Under the pieces are notes generated by a model that was not told the origin of the DNA, ran no database searches, and worked only from the letters and a program-made list of their open reading frames with translations. Below, piece by piece: positions 17,359-25,165 of a stretch of 64,000 bases of DNA. Where the stretch lies: positions 2,001,626-2,065,625 of the forward strand of contig NZ_CP096659.1 of NCBI RefSeq assembly GCF_023238205.1. The letters are read 5' to 3'. Both the position numbers and the translations under genes were made by a program. Position 1 is the first letter of the stretch. Every line of letters starts with the position of its first letter. This DNA is from Halorussus limi. GTDB lineage: Archaea; Halobacteriota; Halobacteria; Halobacteriales; Haladaptataceae.

Positions 17359-17583
17359 CTACGACCGAAGCCGCGAGAGAGTCGCGGGTTCGCCGCAATC
17401 CCGACACTCGAAGAGCGCCGAAAGGTCCGTCGGTCGGAGGGAACCGCCGCACTCCGGGCAATCGGCAGGCGATTCACCTGTCTGCCGGGCCACCTGCCAC
17501 TCGAATTGCGCGGGCGTCATATCCTCTAATTCTTCCGCGTAGCGCCGTTGATTCTCCCGGTCGTAGTCGGGCGTGTCCGTCAT
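17359..17583 (-). CDS. Small C-terminal zinc-ribbon protein (74 aa)
   Basis: Last gene of the element's replication operon. The N-terminal 38 residues form an acidic helix (YAEELEDMTPAQFEWQVARQ), and the C-terminus has a zinc ribbon (CPECGGSL and CRDCGEPA). The ATG overlaps the primase stop codon by four bases, so it is translationally coupled to the primase and may assist it or bind the same DNA. No family name is known to me. Confidence 0.7.
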   Translation of the reverse strand: MTDTPDYDRENQRRYAEELEDMTPAQFEWQVARQTGESPADCPECGGSLRPTDLSALFECRDCGEPATLSRLRS

Positions 17584-19301
17584 TGTCCCACCTCAACGTC
17601 GGACGGGTTCATATCGGCGTAGACCGACTGGGCGAGACTGTGGGTGTTCTCACCGAGAATCCCGTCGTCGGGGTCTTCCATCCGCAACCCGGCCTGTTCC
17701 GCCACGCCAACGAGTGCTTTGTACGGGGGCTTTGCGTCCGATAGGTCCGTGTCGTACTCGTCGCGGGCCAACAGACAGGCTTTCAGTAGCGTCTCGGGGT
17801 CGGAATAGACCGCGCTCTCGTCTAGACCGTGTTCGACCGCGACGGCTTTCAGGTCGTAGGCGTAGTAGTCGCTCATGTCGTCGTCGCACCCGGTTTTGAG
17901 CAACGGCAGGTCGAACCCGAGACGTAGGAGTTCGCGGTAGCCGTCGAACCACTTTTTCCCGTTCACGGGCGTTGCGCCCGCGTGGTTCAACTTGTTCGCA
18001 CCTATCAGGGCCATCTCTATGACTGTCCCGTAGCCGCCGTCTTTCCCGGTGTCGTGCCAAATGTCGTCGGTGACGTAGTTCGCCGTCCCGTTGCTGTTCG
18101 GTCCCCACGTCGGATAGAAGCCCTTGCCCTTACCGGACGTGGCGTTCTCGTTCCACGACGAAACGATAGTCTTCTCGGCGACCCGCGTAGCGTCCAACGA
18201 GTCCAACGCCCGGTAGACTTCGTTCCAATTCCCGACCGATCCGCTCGGCGCGTTCTCGGCAACGTCGGCGTCGGCAGGGTCGCTCTCGTTGGCGTCGTCG
18301 GACTCGGTATCAGCTAGCCACGCTTCGAGGGCGTCCCGCCACGTCTCGGCGTTGTCGGAGTAGTCGGGCCACAGGGCCGCCACGAGCGCGCCCACGCGGT
18401 CGGAGTAGTCAGACGTGTATCGGGCCGCCCATTCCTTCGCGGCGTCACGTTCGGCCTGTCCGACCGCCGAGAGCGGCGTGTAGTCGTAGGCGGGCGTGTC
18501 CGTATCTATCGGTGTCACCACGCCGTCCATACTCGCGTGCAACGACAACGGAGCCTTGTAGGCCCGGTTCTTGTGGTTCACGCCGTGGTCCGGTTCAAAC
18601 ACCCCTTCCGTCTCGGGGACTTCGCCCGTCACGCGGTCGGACACGTTTTCTAGCCACTCGTTGACCCGCGCCGGGAGTTCCTGCATGAGACGCGCCCGGT
18701 CGTCGCGGTCGAACTCGTCGGCGATAGGAGCGGCCACCGACGGGGCAACCATGACGTAGGCCCCGCCGACCGAATCTAGAGCGAACACGGCGTCCCTGTC
18801 GCCCGCGAGTTCCGCGAACGCTCCGATGTAGCGGTCTAGGGCGTCTTCTATCGCGTCCTTCGGTATCTCGCCGTCCGGCCTGTCGTGTTTCACGTCGTCG
18901 GCTAGGTCCACGTCTGCGAACGGCGCGTAGGCGCGTAGGTCGCCGTAGTCCGGATTCGGACTCTCGCCGTCCGGCCACACGAAGCCGCCGTCGTCGGCGT
19001 AGTTGAAGGGCTTCCACGCGCCCATGTAGAAGTCCTGTTCGGCGTAGTTGACCGTCGAATACAGCACGCGCTCTAGCTTCTCTCGTATCTGTTGGTAGTC
19101 GGCCCCAAGAGCGTGCGGGCGTTTGCGTCCGGCGTACCCGTCCGGCGCGTCGGGCTTCGTTGCGTACCACCGCTGGAAGTCGGCGGTGGCCGGACAGAAC
19201 AGACCGTCCATCCGCCCGAGTTCGCGGTAGACCGCCGCCGCGTTCTCGTAGTGGCGGTCGATCCGGTCTTTCCCGACCGACTCGGTGGTAGCCGCCGTCA
19301 T
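17580..19301 (-). CDS. Archaeo-eukaryotic primase/polymerase-like protein (AEP, 573 aa)
   Basis: Probable replication primase of the element. The three AEP motifs can be traced: hDhD as FADVDLADD (Asp130 and Asp132) after a GFVWP...DLRAY strand; a DSVGGAYVMV block (about 176-185) in the position of the usual SGxGxH loop; and the basic/His strand HKNRAYKAPLSLHASMDG (about 243-260). The expected motif-II histidine is not evident. The C-terminal 200 residues (TIVSSWNENATSGKGKGFYP onward) may serve as a PriCT-like or helicase-contact region. The start at 19301 overlaps the helicase stop by four bases (ATGA). Pairing with an SF1 helicase is typical of autonomously replicating elements. The identification is by motif order; overall similarity was not tested. 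Confidence 0.75.
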   Translation of the reverse strand: MTAATTESVGKDRIDRHYENAAAVYRELGRMDGLFCPATADFQRWYATKPDAPDGYAGRKRPHALGADYQQIREKLERVLYSTVNYAEQDFYMGAWKPFNYADDGGFVWPDGESPNPDYGDLRAYAPFADVDLADDVKHDRPDGEIPKDAIEDALDRYIGAFAELAGDRDAVFALDSVGGAYVMVAPSVAAPIADEFDRDDRARLMQELPARVNEWLENVSDRVTGEVPETEGVFEPDHGVNHKNRAYKAPLSLHASMDGVVTPIDTDTPAYDYTPLSAVGQAERDAAKEWAARYTSDYSDRVGALVAALWPDYSDNAETWRDALEAWLADTESDDANESDPADADVAENAPSGSVGNWNEVYRALDSLDATRVAEKTIVSSWNENATSGKGKGFYPTWGPNSNGTANYVTDDIWHDTGKDGGYGTVIEMALIGANKLNHAGATPVNGKKWFDGYRELLRLGFDLPLLKTGCDDDMSDYYAYDLKAVAVEHGLDESAVYSDPETLLKACLLARDEYDTDLSDAKPPYKALVGVAEQAGLRMEDPDDGILGENTHSLAQSVYADMNPSDVEVGQ

Positions 19302-21160
19302 GCCGCCACCCCCGCGTTCTTCGCCTGTTCGTAGCCGTCGCGGGCCATGTCCAACAGGTTGTTCGGCAGGTAACTGTGCATCCACTCGAAGCCGTCGCGT
19401 AGCACGACGAGACGCTTTGACGCCCGCGTGAGAGCCACGTACCACGTCCGACACTCGTTGGCGCGTGCGTCGGCGTCTCGGCTTATCTCGTCTTGTATCT
19501 GCCCCGTGATACCGTCGTAGACGATTACGTTGGCGGCTTCCGTCCCCTTCGAGGCGTGGACGGTGTAGACGAGTGTTTCCACCTGTCCCACAGGGCCGTC
19601 GTTCCGTCGAAGCGCGGGCTTCAACGCCTCTAGGTCGCGGGTGTCCAACGACGACCGCCCCGCCGGGTTCTTCGCTAGCTCACCCACCGCCCGCGCACCC
19701 GTAGTGTAGGTGGTCCAAAACTCGTCTTCGACGTACTGCCGGAGTTCACCAACCGTCGTCTTTTCCTCTAGTTCCCTGATTTCTTGCGCGATTTCCGTGG
19801 TTTCGTCCCGCGACTGTGCGAGATTGTCCACCCGCGTATGCCGGAGCAACGCCGCCGCTTCCGGCGGGTCCAACTTGATGTTCGTGGACCGCGACGTGTC
19901 CGTGTATTCGCCGAGTCCGTGGCCGTTGAAGTCGCCGGGGCGTAGCCCCTCAATTTTCTGTAAGGCGTTGTAGACCGCCGTGCGTGTGTTCATCTCGCCC
20001 CGGTCGCCCGCCTGCCACCCGTCGCGCTTCATGCTGTTCTGTGTCTGATACAGCACGCCCGCTTTTTCGAGGGCCTTCGCTACGCCGTCGGCCTGCTTGC
20101 GCGTCCGGGTAAGGAACATGGTGTCCTTCCCGACCTTTTCCACAAACCAGACCGGCGACCGTTCTTCCGACGGTTCCGGCACGTCCCACCCGTTGTCGCG
20201 GGAGTACCGGAAACTCGGACTCGTACCGTCCGAGAACGACCCGGTGGTAGTGCGTTCGACCTGTGGCGGGTCATGCGCCTGATTCAGCACACGCTCCGCG
20301 ACAGACCAATGCTCGTAGGGCACGCGGTAGGTCTTGTCCAACAGCACTTCCGGCAGGTCCACGCGCTCGTAGAAGTCGGGGTCCGCGCCCGCGTAGGAGT
20401 TGACGACTTGGTGCGGGTCGCCCGCGAAGATCACCACTTCGGCGTCGTCGGCCCAATACTCGGCGAGTTTCGCCATAAGGGGCGTGGCGTCGTGGTACTC
20501 GTCTACGACGAGAATATCCCGGTTCGGCGTCTGTTGCTTCGTGATTGGCCGCAACAGCATCTCGTAGTAGTCTATCAGGCCCTTCGTCTCTTTGTAGTCC
20601 TGCCAATCCTGCCACACTTTCGCTATGTCGCCCTGCCACTTGTTCCGAAGGTCGTCAATCATGGGGGCTTTGTTCAGGTCTTTCGTTTTCGTCGGGTTCA
20701 GCAGGTTATTCGCGCAGTAGTAGAACGTGTCAAACAGGAGTTCGCCCGGCGGTTCGTCCCACGGGCTACGCTTTTGGAACCGGATATTCCACTTCTTACA
20801 GAAGTCCTGCTGGTCGTAGTAGCCCGCCACGTCCACGTCGCCCCCGGCGACCCGGTTGGCGACCGCGTGAAACGTCCCGATGTACCGCGTCGGCCCCTCA
20901 GATGGGTTGGCGAGTTCCGACGAATCAACGAGTCCCCATGCCGCGAGACGGGTCAACGTGTCCTTCGCCAAGCTCTTGCGGTACGTGACCCACGCCACGT
21001 CGTCTATCTCGTAGTCGTAGTCTCGGAGTAGTCGCCCGACGCGCCCCGCCGATTGGGTGGTCTTTCCGGTCCCCGGCGGGCCGTTCAGTTTCACCGACGA
21101 GTCCGGCGGGTACTCGTCGATACCTGTCAGATTCACGTCGTCTAACTCTAGGTCCACCAT
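19298..21160 (-). CDS. UvrD/Rep-like superfamily 1 DNA helicase (620 aa)
   Basis: All main SF1A motifs are visible: Walker A GPPGTGKTTQSAG (from residue 27), Walker B/II ILVVDEYHDAT (UvrD has DEFQD), III FAGDPHQVVNSYAGAD, IV LLDKTYRVP, V VHASKGTEAANVIVYDG and VI YVALTRASKRLVVLRD. Such enzymes unwind DNA 3'-to-5'. Here it is the middle gene of a three-gene replication unit: it begins directly after the 372-aa gene's stop (TAG then ATG) and overlaps the primase by four bases. Compared with UvrD (about 720 aa) it is compact, with short 1B/2B insertions. Confidence 0.88.
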   Translation of the reverse strand: MVDLELDDVNLTGIDEYPPDSSVKLNGPPGTGKTTQSAGRVGRLLRDYDYEIDDVAWVTYRKSLAKDTLTRLAAWGLVDSSELANPSEGPTRYIGTFHAVANRVAGGDVDVAGYYDQQDFCKKWNIRFQKRSPWDEPPGELLFDTFYYCANNLLNPTKTKDLNKAPMIDDLRNKWQGDIAKVWQDWQDYKETKGLIDYYEMLLRPITKQQTPNRDILVVDEYHDATPLMAKLAEYWADDAEVVIFAGDPHQVVNSYAGADPDFYERVDLPEVLLDKTYRVPYEHWSVAERVLNQAHDPPQVERTTTGSFSDGTSPSFRYSRDNGWDVPEPSEERSPVWFVEKVGKDTMFLTRTRKQADGVAKALEKAGVLYQTQNSMKRDGWQAGDRGEMNTRTAVYNALQKIEGLRPGDFNGHGLGEYTDTSRSTNIKLDPPEAAALLRHTRVDNLAQSRDETTEIAQEIRELEEKTTVGELRQYVEDEFWTTYTTGARAVGELAKNPAGRSSLDTRDLEALKPALRRNDGPVGQVETLVYTVHASKGTEAANVIVYDGITGQIQDEISRDADARANECRTWYVALTRASKRLVVLRDGFEWMHSYLPNNLLDMARDGYEQAKNAGVAA

Positions 21161-22279
21161 CTAGAGTTCACCCCCGAGTCCACCGACGGTTCCCATGCCG
21201 CCATCGTCGCCGTCGTCGCCACCGTCGGCGGTGGCTTCCGGCGTCTCGCCGTCGGTGTCCGTGGTCATTTCCTCTAGCTCGCGTTCGGTCGCTTCGGTCG
21301 CCGTCTCGGGGGCCGGTTCGTACTCGTTGGGTAGCGCGAGTTCCGCCGAGAGTTCCCAATAACTGTGAACAGTCTGTCCGTAGTATTTCTGTGCGGAAAC
21401 GGACCCGTCGTAGCCCGTCGTGTAGTCGCGCCCATCCAACTCTAGTTGCAGGGCACGGGTAGATATGCCGTTGTTCTCGGCGACCCGTTGGGCGAGTTGG
21501 CTTTGAATCCCGATCCGGCGCACGTTGTCGGTCGTCGGTTCAATTTCGCCGTCGTCGCTACCGAACGCCGCCCACCACTCGGGCGTATCCGCCTGTTTCA
21601 CGTCCACGTAGACCCCGTTCCGGTCTATCATGTCCCCGAGAGTCGGGTAGCCCGTGGCGTTCCGGATGTGGTTCTGGAGTTCTTCGACGGCGGCGGTGCG
21701 CGGGCCTTTCGTTTCGACCACGCGCTCTTTCGTCTCCATCTGTTCGACCACGAACTGTCGCCACGTATCGCCGGAGCGCAGGTCTTTTACGGGCTTCGCG
21801 GCGTCGTTGCCGGTCGCTTCGAGGTACATATCCCGGAAGTCGGGCCACGAAAAGTGACCGCGCCCGTCTTTGCCGGACTGCGTTTCGACGGTCGCCGTGC
21901 CGAAGTCCCACCGATACGTCGCGTCTTGTTTGTGGTCGGTGGTTTTCACCGTGACGACTTCCTCTAGCTCCGTCTCTAGAACTTCATTGAACGGGCGGCG
22001 GTCGGCCTGTTTCTTCGCTTCGACCTTCTCTTGAATCACGCCCTGAACATCCGTCTTGTTGAAGTAATCGGCAGTATCGGCTATCGCCGAGACATGGACG
22101 CCGGTACTCGATTCGCCGAACCCTTCGAGCAGGGCGTCGGCGACGGTATCTGCGAACGTGTGGACGGCTTCTTCTTCGCCCGCCCCCTTCTCGGCGGGGC
22201 TAGCGTCGGCGACCGATTCGATTTGCGCCAACGCTTCGTCTCGGGCGTCGGCGACCATCCCGCGAAGGTCGTCGGCCAT
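21161..22279 (-). CDS. Unknown protein heading the replication unit (372 aa)
   Basis: No recognised domain. The N-terminal half is helical and acidic (MADDLRGMVADARDEALAQI). The middle contains HFSWPDFRDMYLEATG, TWRQFVVEQMETKERVVETKGPR-like and NHIRNATGYPTLGDMIDRNG segments that could form a DNA-binding core. The C-terminal 45 residues are low-complexity Thr/Glu/Gly. A Shine-Dalgarno-like GGGGGTGA precedes the ATG at 22279. Being first in the operon with helicase and primase, and adjacent to the candidate origin, it may be an origin-binding or loading protein; this is inference from position only. Confidence 0.7.
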   Translation of the reverse strand: MADDLRGMVADARDEALAQIESVADASPAEKGAGEEEAVHTFADTVADALLEGFGESSTGVHVSAIADTADYFNKTDVQGVIQEKVEAKKQADRRPFNEVLETELEEVVTVKTTDHKQDATYRWDFGTATVETQSGKDGRGHFSWPDFRDMYLEATGNDAAKPVKDLRSGDTWRQFVVEQMETKERVVETKGPRTAAVEELQNHIRNATGYPTLGDMIDRNGVYVDVKQADTPEWWAAFGSDDGEIEPTTDNVRRIGIQSQLAQRVAENNGISTRALQLELDGRDYTTGYDGSVSAQKYYGQTVHSYWELSAELALPNEYEPAPETATEATERELEEMTTDTDGETPEATADGGDDGDDGGMGTVGGLGGEL

Positions 22280-22318
22280 CAGGCACTCACCCCCGTTCGC
22301 CGCGTCTCTATACAGGGA

Positions 22319-22551
22319 GGGTCACTCGGGAGGGGTGCGAGTTCAACGCAACCCCCGTCGGGGAGGTGGACCGAAGGGGTCGGCTTTAGATAGCAACTTT
22401 GGTCCGGTAATCCCAACGTTAGTTTTGTCTTGTTGGTGTTGGCACGGTGGTTGTTCTCTTGTGCTGTTGTGTGTGTAGATTGGTCCGTAAGGGGTTGTTC
22501 GAGGGGGGTATATAAATCACGGACTGAAATCGCACCCCTCCCGAGTGGCCC
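22319..22551. repeat. Inverted-repeat-bounded control region, candidate element origin
   Basis: Two 22-bp arms (22319-22340 and 22530-22551) are inverted copies with one mismatch (position 22322); the core is CACTCGGGAGGGGTGCGA. The 189 bases between hold a minus-strand TATA box (22509-22516), two similar direct repeats TTGGTCCGGTAA (about 22400) and TTGGTCCGTAAG (about 22479), and a stretch that is almost only G and T on the plus strand (about 22413-22480). It lies directly upstream of the replication genes. A replication origin, a regulated promoter with a leader of about 200 bases, or an invertible segment are all possible. No gene in 22280-22595 can be supported. Confidence 0.6.
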
Positions 22552-22595
22552 CCTATAATAGAAGGGCAGAACGCCACGGGTGATTGGCACCGCCA

Positions 22596-22742
22596 TCATC
22601 GGCTATCCCTCCGTTGCTGGATAGCGTACATGACGTTGCCCCCTGTGCAACACTCGATACAGGCTAAGAGCCGCCCGTCAACCTCGAAGACCCGATGGAA
22701 CTCGTCGGTCACGGGCGACCCACAGTAGTCGCACTCCATCAT
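22596..22742 (-). CDS. Tiny zinc-finger protein (48 aa)
   Basis: Starts MMECDYCGSPVTDEFHRVFE and carries two cysteine pairs (CDYC and CIECC) typical of the many small haloarchaeal zinc fingers. The ATG at 22742 overlaps the stop of the upstream membrane-protein gene by four bases (ATGA), which fixes the start. Such proteins are usual accessory genes of haloarchaeal plasmids and viruses and often act as regulators or adaptors; the role is unknown. Confidence 0.7.
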   Translation of the reverse strand: MMECDYCGSPVTDEFHRVFEVDGRLLACIECCTGGNVMYAIQQRRDSR

Positions 22743-22933
22743 GCGCCGATCCCCCCGAGAGCGAAGGCGACCGCCGCGAGTGCGAGTATGAGAGCGAAGG
22801 CGACGACGAAAGCCGCAGGTCGAACGCCGAGCGCGGCGCGCGCCTCTTCCGGCGGCTCTTCGTGCATATCGGGGTCGCACGCCATCGCGCGGTAGACTTC
22901 GCGCCATCCGGCGCTCTCGTCGGCGTGCGCCAT
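22739..22933 (-). CDS. Small tail-anchored membrane protein (64 aa)
   Basis: A soluble acidic N-terminus (MAHADESAGWREVYRAMACD) is followed by a single hydrophobic segment (about residues 41-62, AAFVVAFALILALAAVAFAL). It overlaps the following zinc-finger gene by four bases and starts directly after the stop of the preceding one. No known family. It could anchor a partner to the membrane. Confidence 0.65.
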   Translation of the reverse strand: MAHADESAGWREVYRAMACDPDMHEEPPEEARAALGVRPAAFVVAFALILALAAVAFALGGIGA

Positions 22934-23143
22934 CTAGCGCTCACCTCCTCCGACTAGAAGGGCCGCAAGTTCGGCGCACGGCAGGTCGGTAGCGGCCAAA
23001 TCTCGGAGCAGGTCGGCGTTCTCCGCGATTTTCGCAGGAATTTCCTCGTCGCAATCTCCGCAAACGTACTTCTCGCCGGGGCCGTCGCGCAGGTGGCCGT
23101 CGCACTCCGGGCAAGTGTGGTTCTCGTCGTCCCACCCCGTCAT
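22934..23143 (-). CDS. Small zinc-ribbon protein (69 aa)
   Basis: An N-terminal zinc ribbon (CPECDGHL and CGDCDEEI) is followed by a helical acidic tail (KIAENADLLRDLAATDLPCA). It starts four bases inside the preceding 41-aa gene's stop (ATGA) and ends one base before the next start. It is part of the overlapping leftward operon leading toward the replication genes. Confidence 0.65.
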   Translation of the reverse strand: MTGWDDENHTCPECDGHLRDGPGEKYVCGDCDEEIPAKIAENADLLRDLAATDLPCAELAALLVGGGER

Positions 23144-23265
23144 TGGTCCTCCCCCCGCTTTTCAGCTATGAGTTCGTCAAACTCGGACGGGGACATATTC
23201 CGCGCCGACTGCCAGTAGCTATGGTCCTGTTCCGTCTTCTCGGATTTCCGCGGGTTCCGTGTCAT
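23140..23265 (-). CDS. Very small acidic/basic protein (41 aa), first gene of the leftward operon
   Basis: MTRNPRKSEKTEQDHSYWQS followed by ARNMSPSEFDELIAEKRGED, a single-helix-like peptide. It is supported mainly by its four-base overlap with the next gene and by the unbroken chain of overlapping genes that follows. The start at 23265 is the last in-frame ATG before the conserved-looking part; a longer frame to 23412 crosses an inverted-repeat region and is less likely. Confidence 0.5.
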   Translation of the reverse strand: MTRNPRKSEKTEQDHSYWQSARNMSPSEFDELIAEKRGEDQ

Positions 23266-23316
23266 GGTTTCTGTCCATGAACGCTCGAAACCGCGGTACA
23301 GAGCCGACGTAACAAC

Positions 23317-23462
23317 GGGCAGACACAAACCAGAGGCTTGAAGTCTGCCCTTGCCGTACAAGGTACTGTACGGATTTGGGTAGACGCCATCGGCATCCGT
23401 ACCGGTTTTCAACGGGACGTGTTGAAGGCACGTCCCGTGTACCCACCCCCGCGAGAGGGTGG
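23317..23462. repeat. Cluster of four inverted repeats between divergent operons
   Basis: Four perfect inverted repeats lie within 146 bases: GGGCAGAC/GTCTGCCC (23317-23324, 23343-23350), CCGTACA/TGTACGG (23354-23360, 23367-23373), ACGGGACGTG/CACGTCCCGT (23412-23421, 23429-23438) and CCACCC/GGGTGG (23443-23448, 23457-23462). They occupy the 376-base gap 23266-23641 between the leftward replication operon and the rightward winged-helix operon. Operators, leader hairpins or an origin are possible. The remainder (23500-23640) is AT-rich and holds the rightward promoter, with TATA-like AATAAACT at about 23606. Confidence 0.6.
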
Positions 23463-23641
23463 TTCGTAGGTTCGTCGCGTTCTATCCTAACCGAGTAACC
23501 GCACCCGTATTAACAATTTTTAGGTATGAGTGGTGTTTCCTCACGGTTTGTGTTTACTACTTTGTAACACATATCTATACTTGTGAATGTGTATTTGAAA
23601 ATCCCGAATAAACTAAGGCTCAACCCGCCCAAACACGATAT

Positions 23642-23881
23642 ATGGAAATGACAAAGAGCGATATCAAAACGGCACTCGCCGAAAGCGACCGCCCCGTCAT
23701 GTCGGTCGCGCACCTTACCGACGCGCTACCTGCCAGCCATGTGACTATCCGGAACTACTGTTTAGCGTTGGCCGAGGCAGGAGAGCTTGAAACCGTCAAA
23801 ATCGGCAAGGCAACAGCGTTCTACCTGCCCGAAAGTCACACCGAGTCCGAACCGACGGACCCCGAGAAAGCGAAAGCATGA
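23642..23881 (+). CDS. Winged-helix DNA-binding protein (79 aa)
   Basis: The sequence TALAESDRPVMSVAHLTDAL-(P)-ASHVTIRNYCLALAEAGELE reads as a winged-helix domain: helix, helix, recognition helix (SHVTIRNYCLAL), then the wing VKIGKATAFYLPE. As first gene of the rightward operon, opposite the replication operon and next to the inverted-repeat cluster, it is the likely repressor or switch of the element. The stop overlaps the next start by four bases (ATGA). Confidence 0.7.
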   Translation: MEMTKSDIKTALAESDRPVMSVAHLTDALPASHVTIRNYCLALAEAGELETVKIGKATAFYLPESHTESEPTDPEKAKA

Positions 23882-24405
23882 CCAACCAAATATCGCTACC
23901 TGAACACCTGCGAAACACGAAGCGGGACCGCGAGAGACGGCGGGCATTGAAGCGAACCCGCCGCCACCACCAATACGAGAAGGCCCGCGAAACCGCTCAC
24001 TCCGGCGGCTACACGGAAGCGGAGCGACGAGAGCAGGCCGATCCTCTCGGAGCAGACCCGGTGTTCATCGGCCAAATGGCGAAGGTAGACGAAGAACTCG
24101 CCGGACCTGACCCGGCGGATCGCGTCAGATGGGCCGGGGAACCCGGCCCGGAACACGGGCTAGACCCGCGCACCGAACGCGAACGTGACCCGGTAACGGA
24201 GTTCGACGTAGACCCGGCGACCGCGCAAGTCCGAGACGACGACCCGGCGGTTCAGGTCGAAGCCGATACACGGCTACACGGGTTCGTAGAAGCGTCTCTA
24301 TACGAGCGCGAGACGGGGACGACCGACCGCCAACCGGGAGTGAACATCGAGGCTACGTTACCCGACCTTGGCGCGGTTGAAGACGACATCCTCGAAGGGT
24401 TGTAA
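23878..24405 (+). CDS. Unknown charged protein (175 aa)
   Basis: The N-terminal 45 residues are strongly basic (NTKRDRERRRALKRTRRHHQ), suggesting nucleic-acid contact. The rest is acidic and Pro/Asp-rich (DPATAQVRDDDPAVQVEADT). No membrane segment. It is translationally coupled to the winged-helix gene upstream and separated by two bases from the next gene. No family recognised. Confidence 0.6.
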   Translation: MTNQISLPEHLRNTKRDRERRRALKRTRRHHQYEKARETAHSGGYTEAERREQADPLGADPVFIGQMAKVDEELAGPDPADRVRWAGEPGPEHGLDPRTERERDPVTEFDVDPATAQVRDDDPAVQVEADTRLHGFVEASLYERETGTTDRQPGVNIEATLPDLGAVEDDILEGL

Positions 24406-24407
24406 CC

Positions 24408-24977
24408 ATGAGCCTGTCCCGTGACGACCAACCGAAAGAAGCGCAGAAAGACGCGATAGAGCGACAGAGGGAAGCCCGCGAGACTGAACGGGAGTGGTCG
24501 CAACACCGCGGTAATTTCCAACGTGGTATGCAGACCGCCGGACTAGCCGCGGAGAAGGCCGAGTGGCTTGAGAGGTTGGCGCAGACGGACATGTCCGACG
24601 CTTCCATCAACCTGCTGGATAACATGGTGGATCGGACGTTCGTACTCGGCTACCTCAACGACGCCGAAATCAACGAGATAAAGTGGCGGATGCACACGAT
24701 GTATCTGCGTATCTGCGCGCTCTTCCCGCCGAAGAACTCCCAAATGCAGGGGCCGGTGCGGGCGTTCTTCTTTGACGACGCCGACCAAAATCGGACGTAT
24801 CTCACCGACGAGCAGAAAACGATTATCGCCCAAATGATAATCGGGATATCCGTCTACGTGAGTCGGTCGAAAGAAGGCTTCCAGCAAGAGAAAATGGTCG
24901 AATCCATCACCGTGTCCGAAGTCCGGAACCCCGATGAAGACGACGATGACGACCTAATGCGGGGTATCTTCTCATGA
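24408..24977 (+). CDS. Unknown helical protein (189 aa)
   Basis: Mostly helical, with a charged N-terminus (PKEAQKDAIERQREARETER), a core FVLGYLNDAEINEIKWRMHT and MYLRICALFPPKNSQMQGPV, then SRSKEGFQQEKMVESITVSE before an acidic tail. Its style resembles conserved hypothetical proteins I associate with integrated haloarchaeal elements, but I cannot name one with certainty. It overlaps the next small membrane-protein gene by four bases. Confidence 0.6.
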   Translation: MSLSRDDQPKEAQKDAIERQREARETEREWSQHRGNFQRGMQTAGLAAEKAEWLERLAQTDMSDASINLLDNMVDRTFVLGYLNDAEINEIKWRMHTMYLRICALFPPKNSQMQGPVRAFFFDDADQNRTYLTDEQKTIIAQMIIGISVYVSRSKEGFQQEKMVESITVSEVRNPDEDDDDDLMRGIFS

Positions 24978-25165
24978 GGGCAGTCGCGCAACTCGTCGGC
25001 ACGGCGGGAATATTCGGAGTTGCGGCGGGTGGCGTGGCAACTCTCGTTCTCGGGATAATGACCGTAGGTGAAGCCTTCGAGAACACGGGCGGCGGTCTGC
25101 CGTTCGTCGTGTTCATGTTCGCCGTGTTGGTCGCCTTCGGCGGCTATATCGGCGGTGGGGATTAG
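24974..25165 (+). CDS. Small two-helix membrane protein (63 aa)
   Basis: Two hydrophobic helices (about residues 8-31, VGTAGIFGVAAGGVATLVLG, and 43-58, LPFVVFMFAVLVAFGG) joined by a short Gly-rich loop. It ends the rightward operon. Its 3' end overlaps by four bases the 3' end of the convergent gene 25162-25443. Comparable small membrane proteins occur in pleomorphic haloviruses, but this one is too short for a family call. Confidence 0.6.
   Translation: MRAVAQLVGTAGIFGVAAGGVATLVLGIMTVGEAFENTGGGLPFVVFMFAVLVAFGGYIGGGD

Noticed and set aside
22279-22595. Minus-strand frame spanning the candidate origin and ending on the 372-aa start
   Set aside because: It would begin upstream of the TATA box and cross the inverted repeats; composition is not protein-like, although the TGA/ATG overlap was noted.
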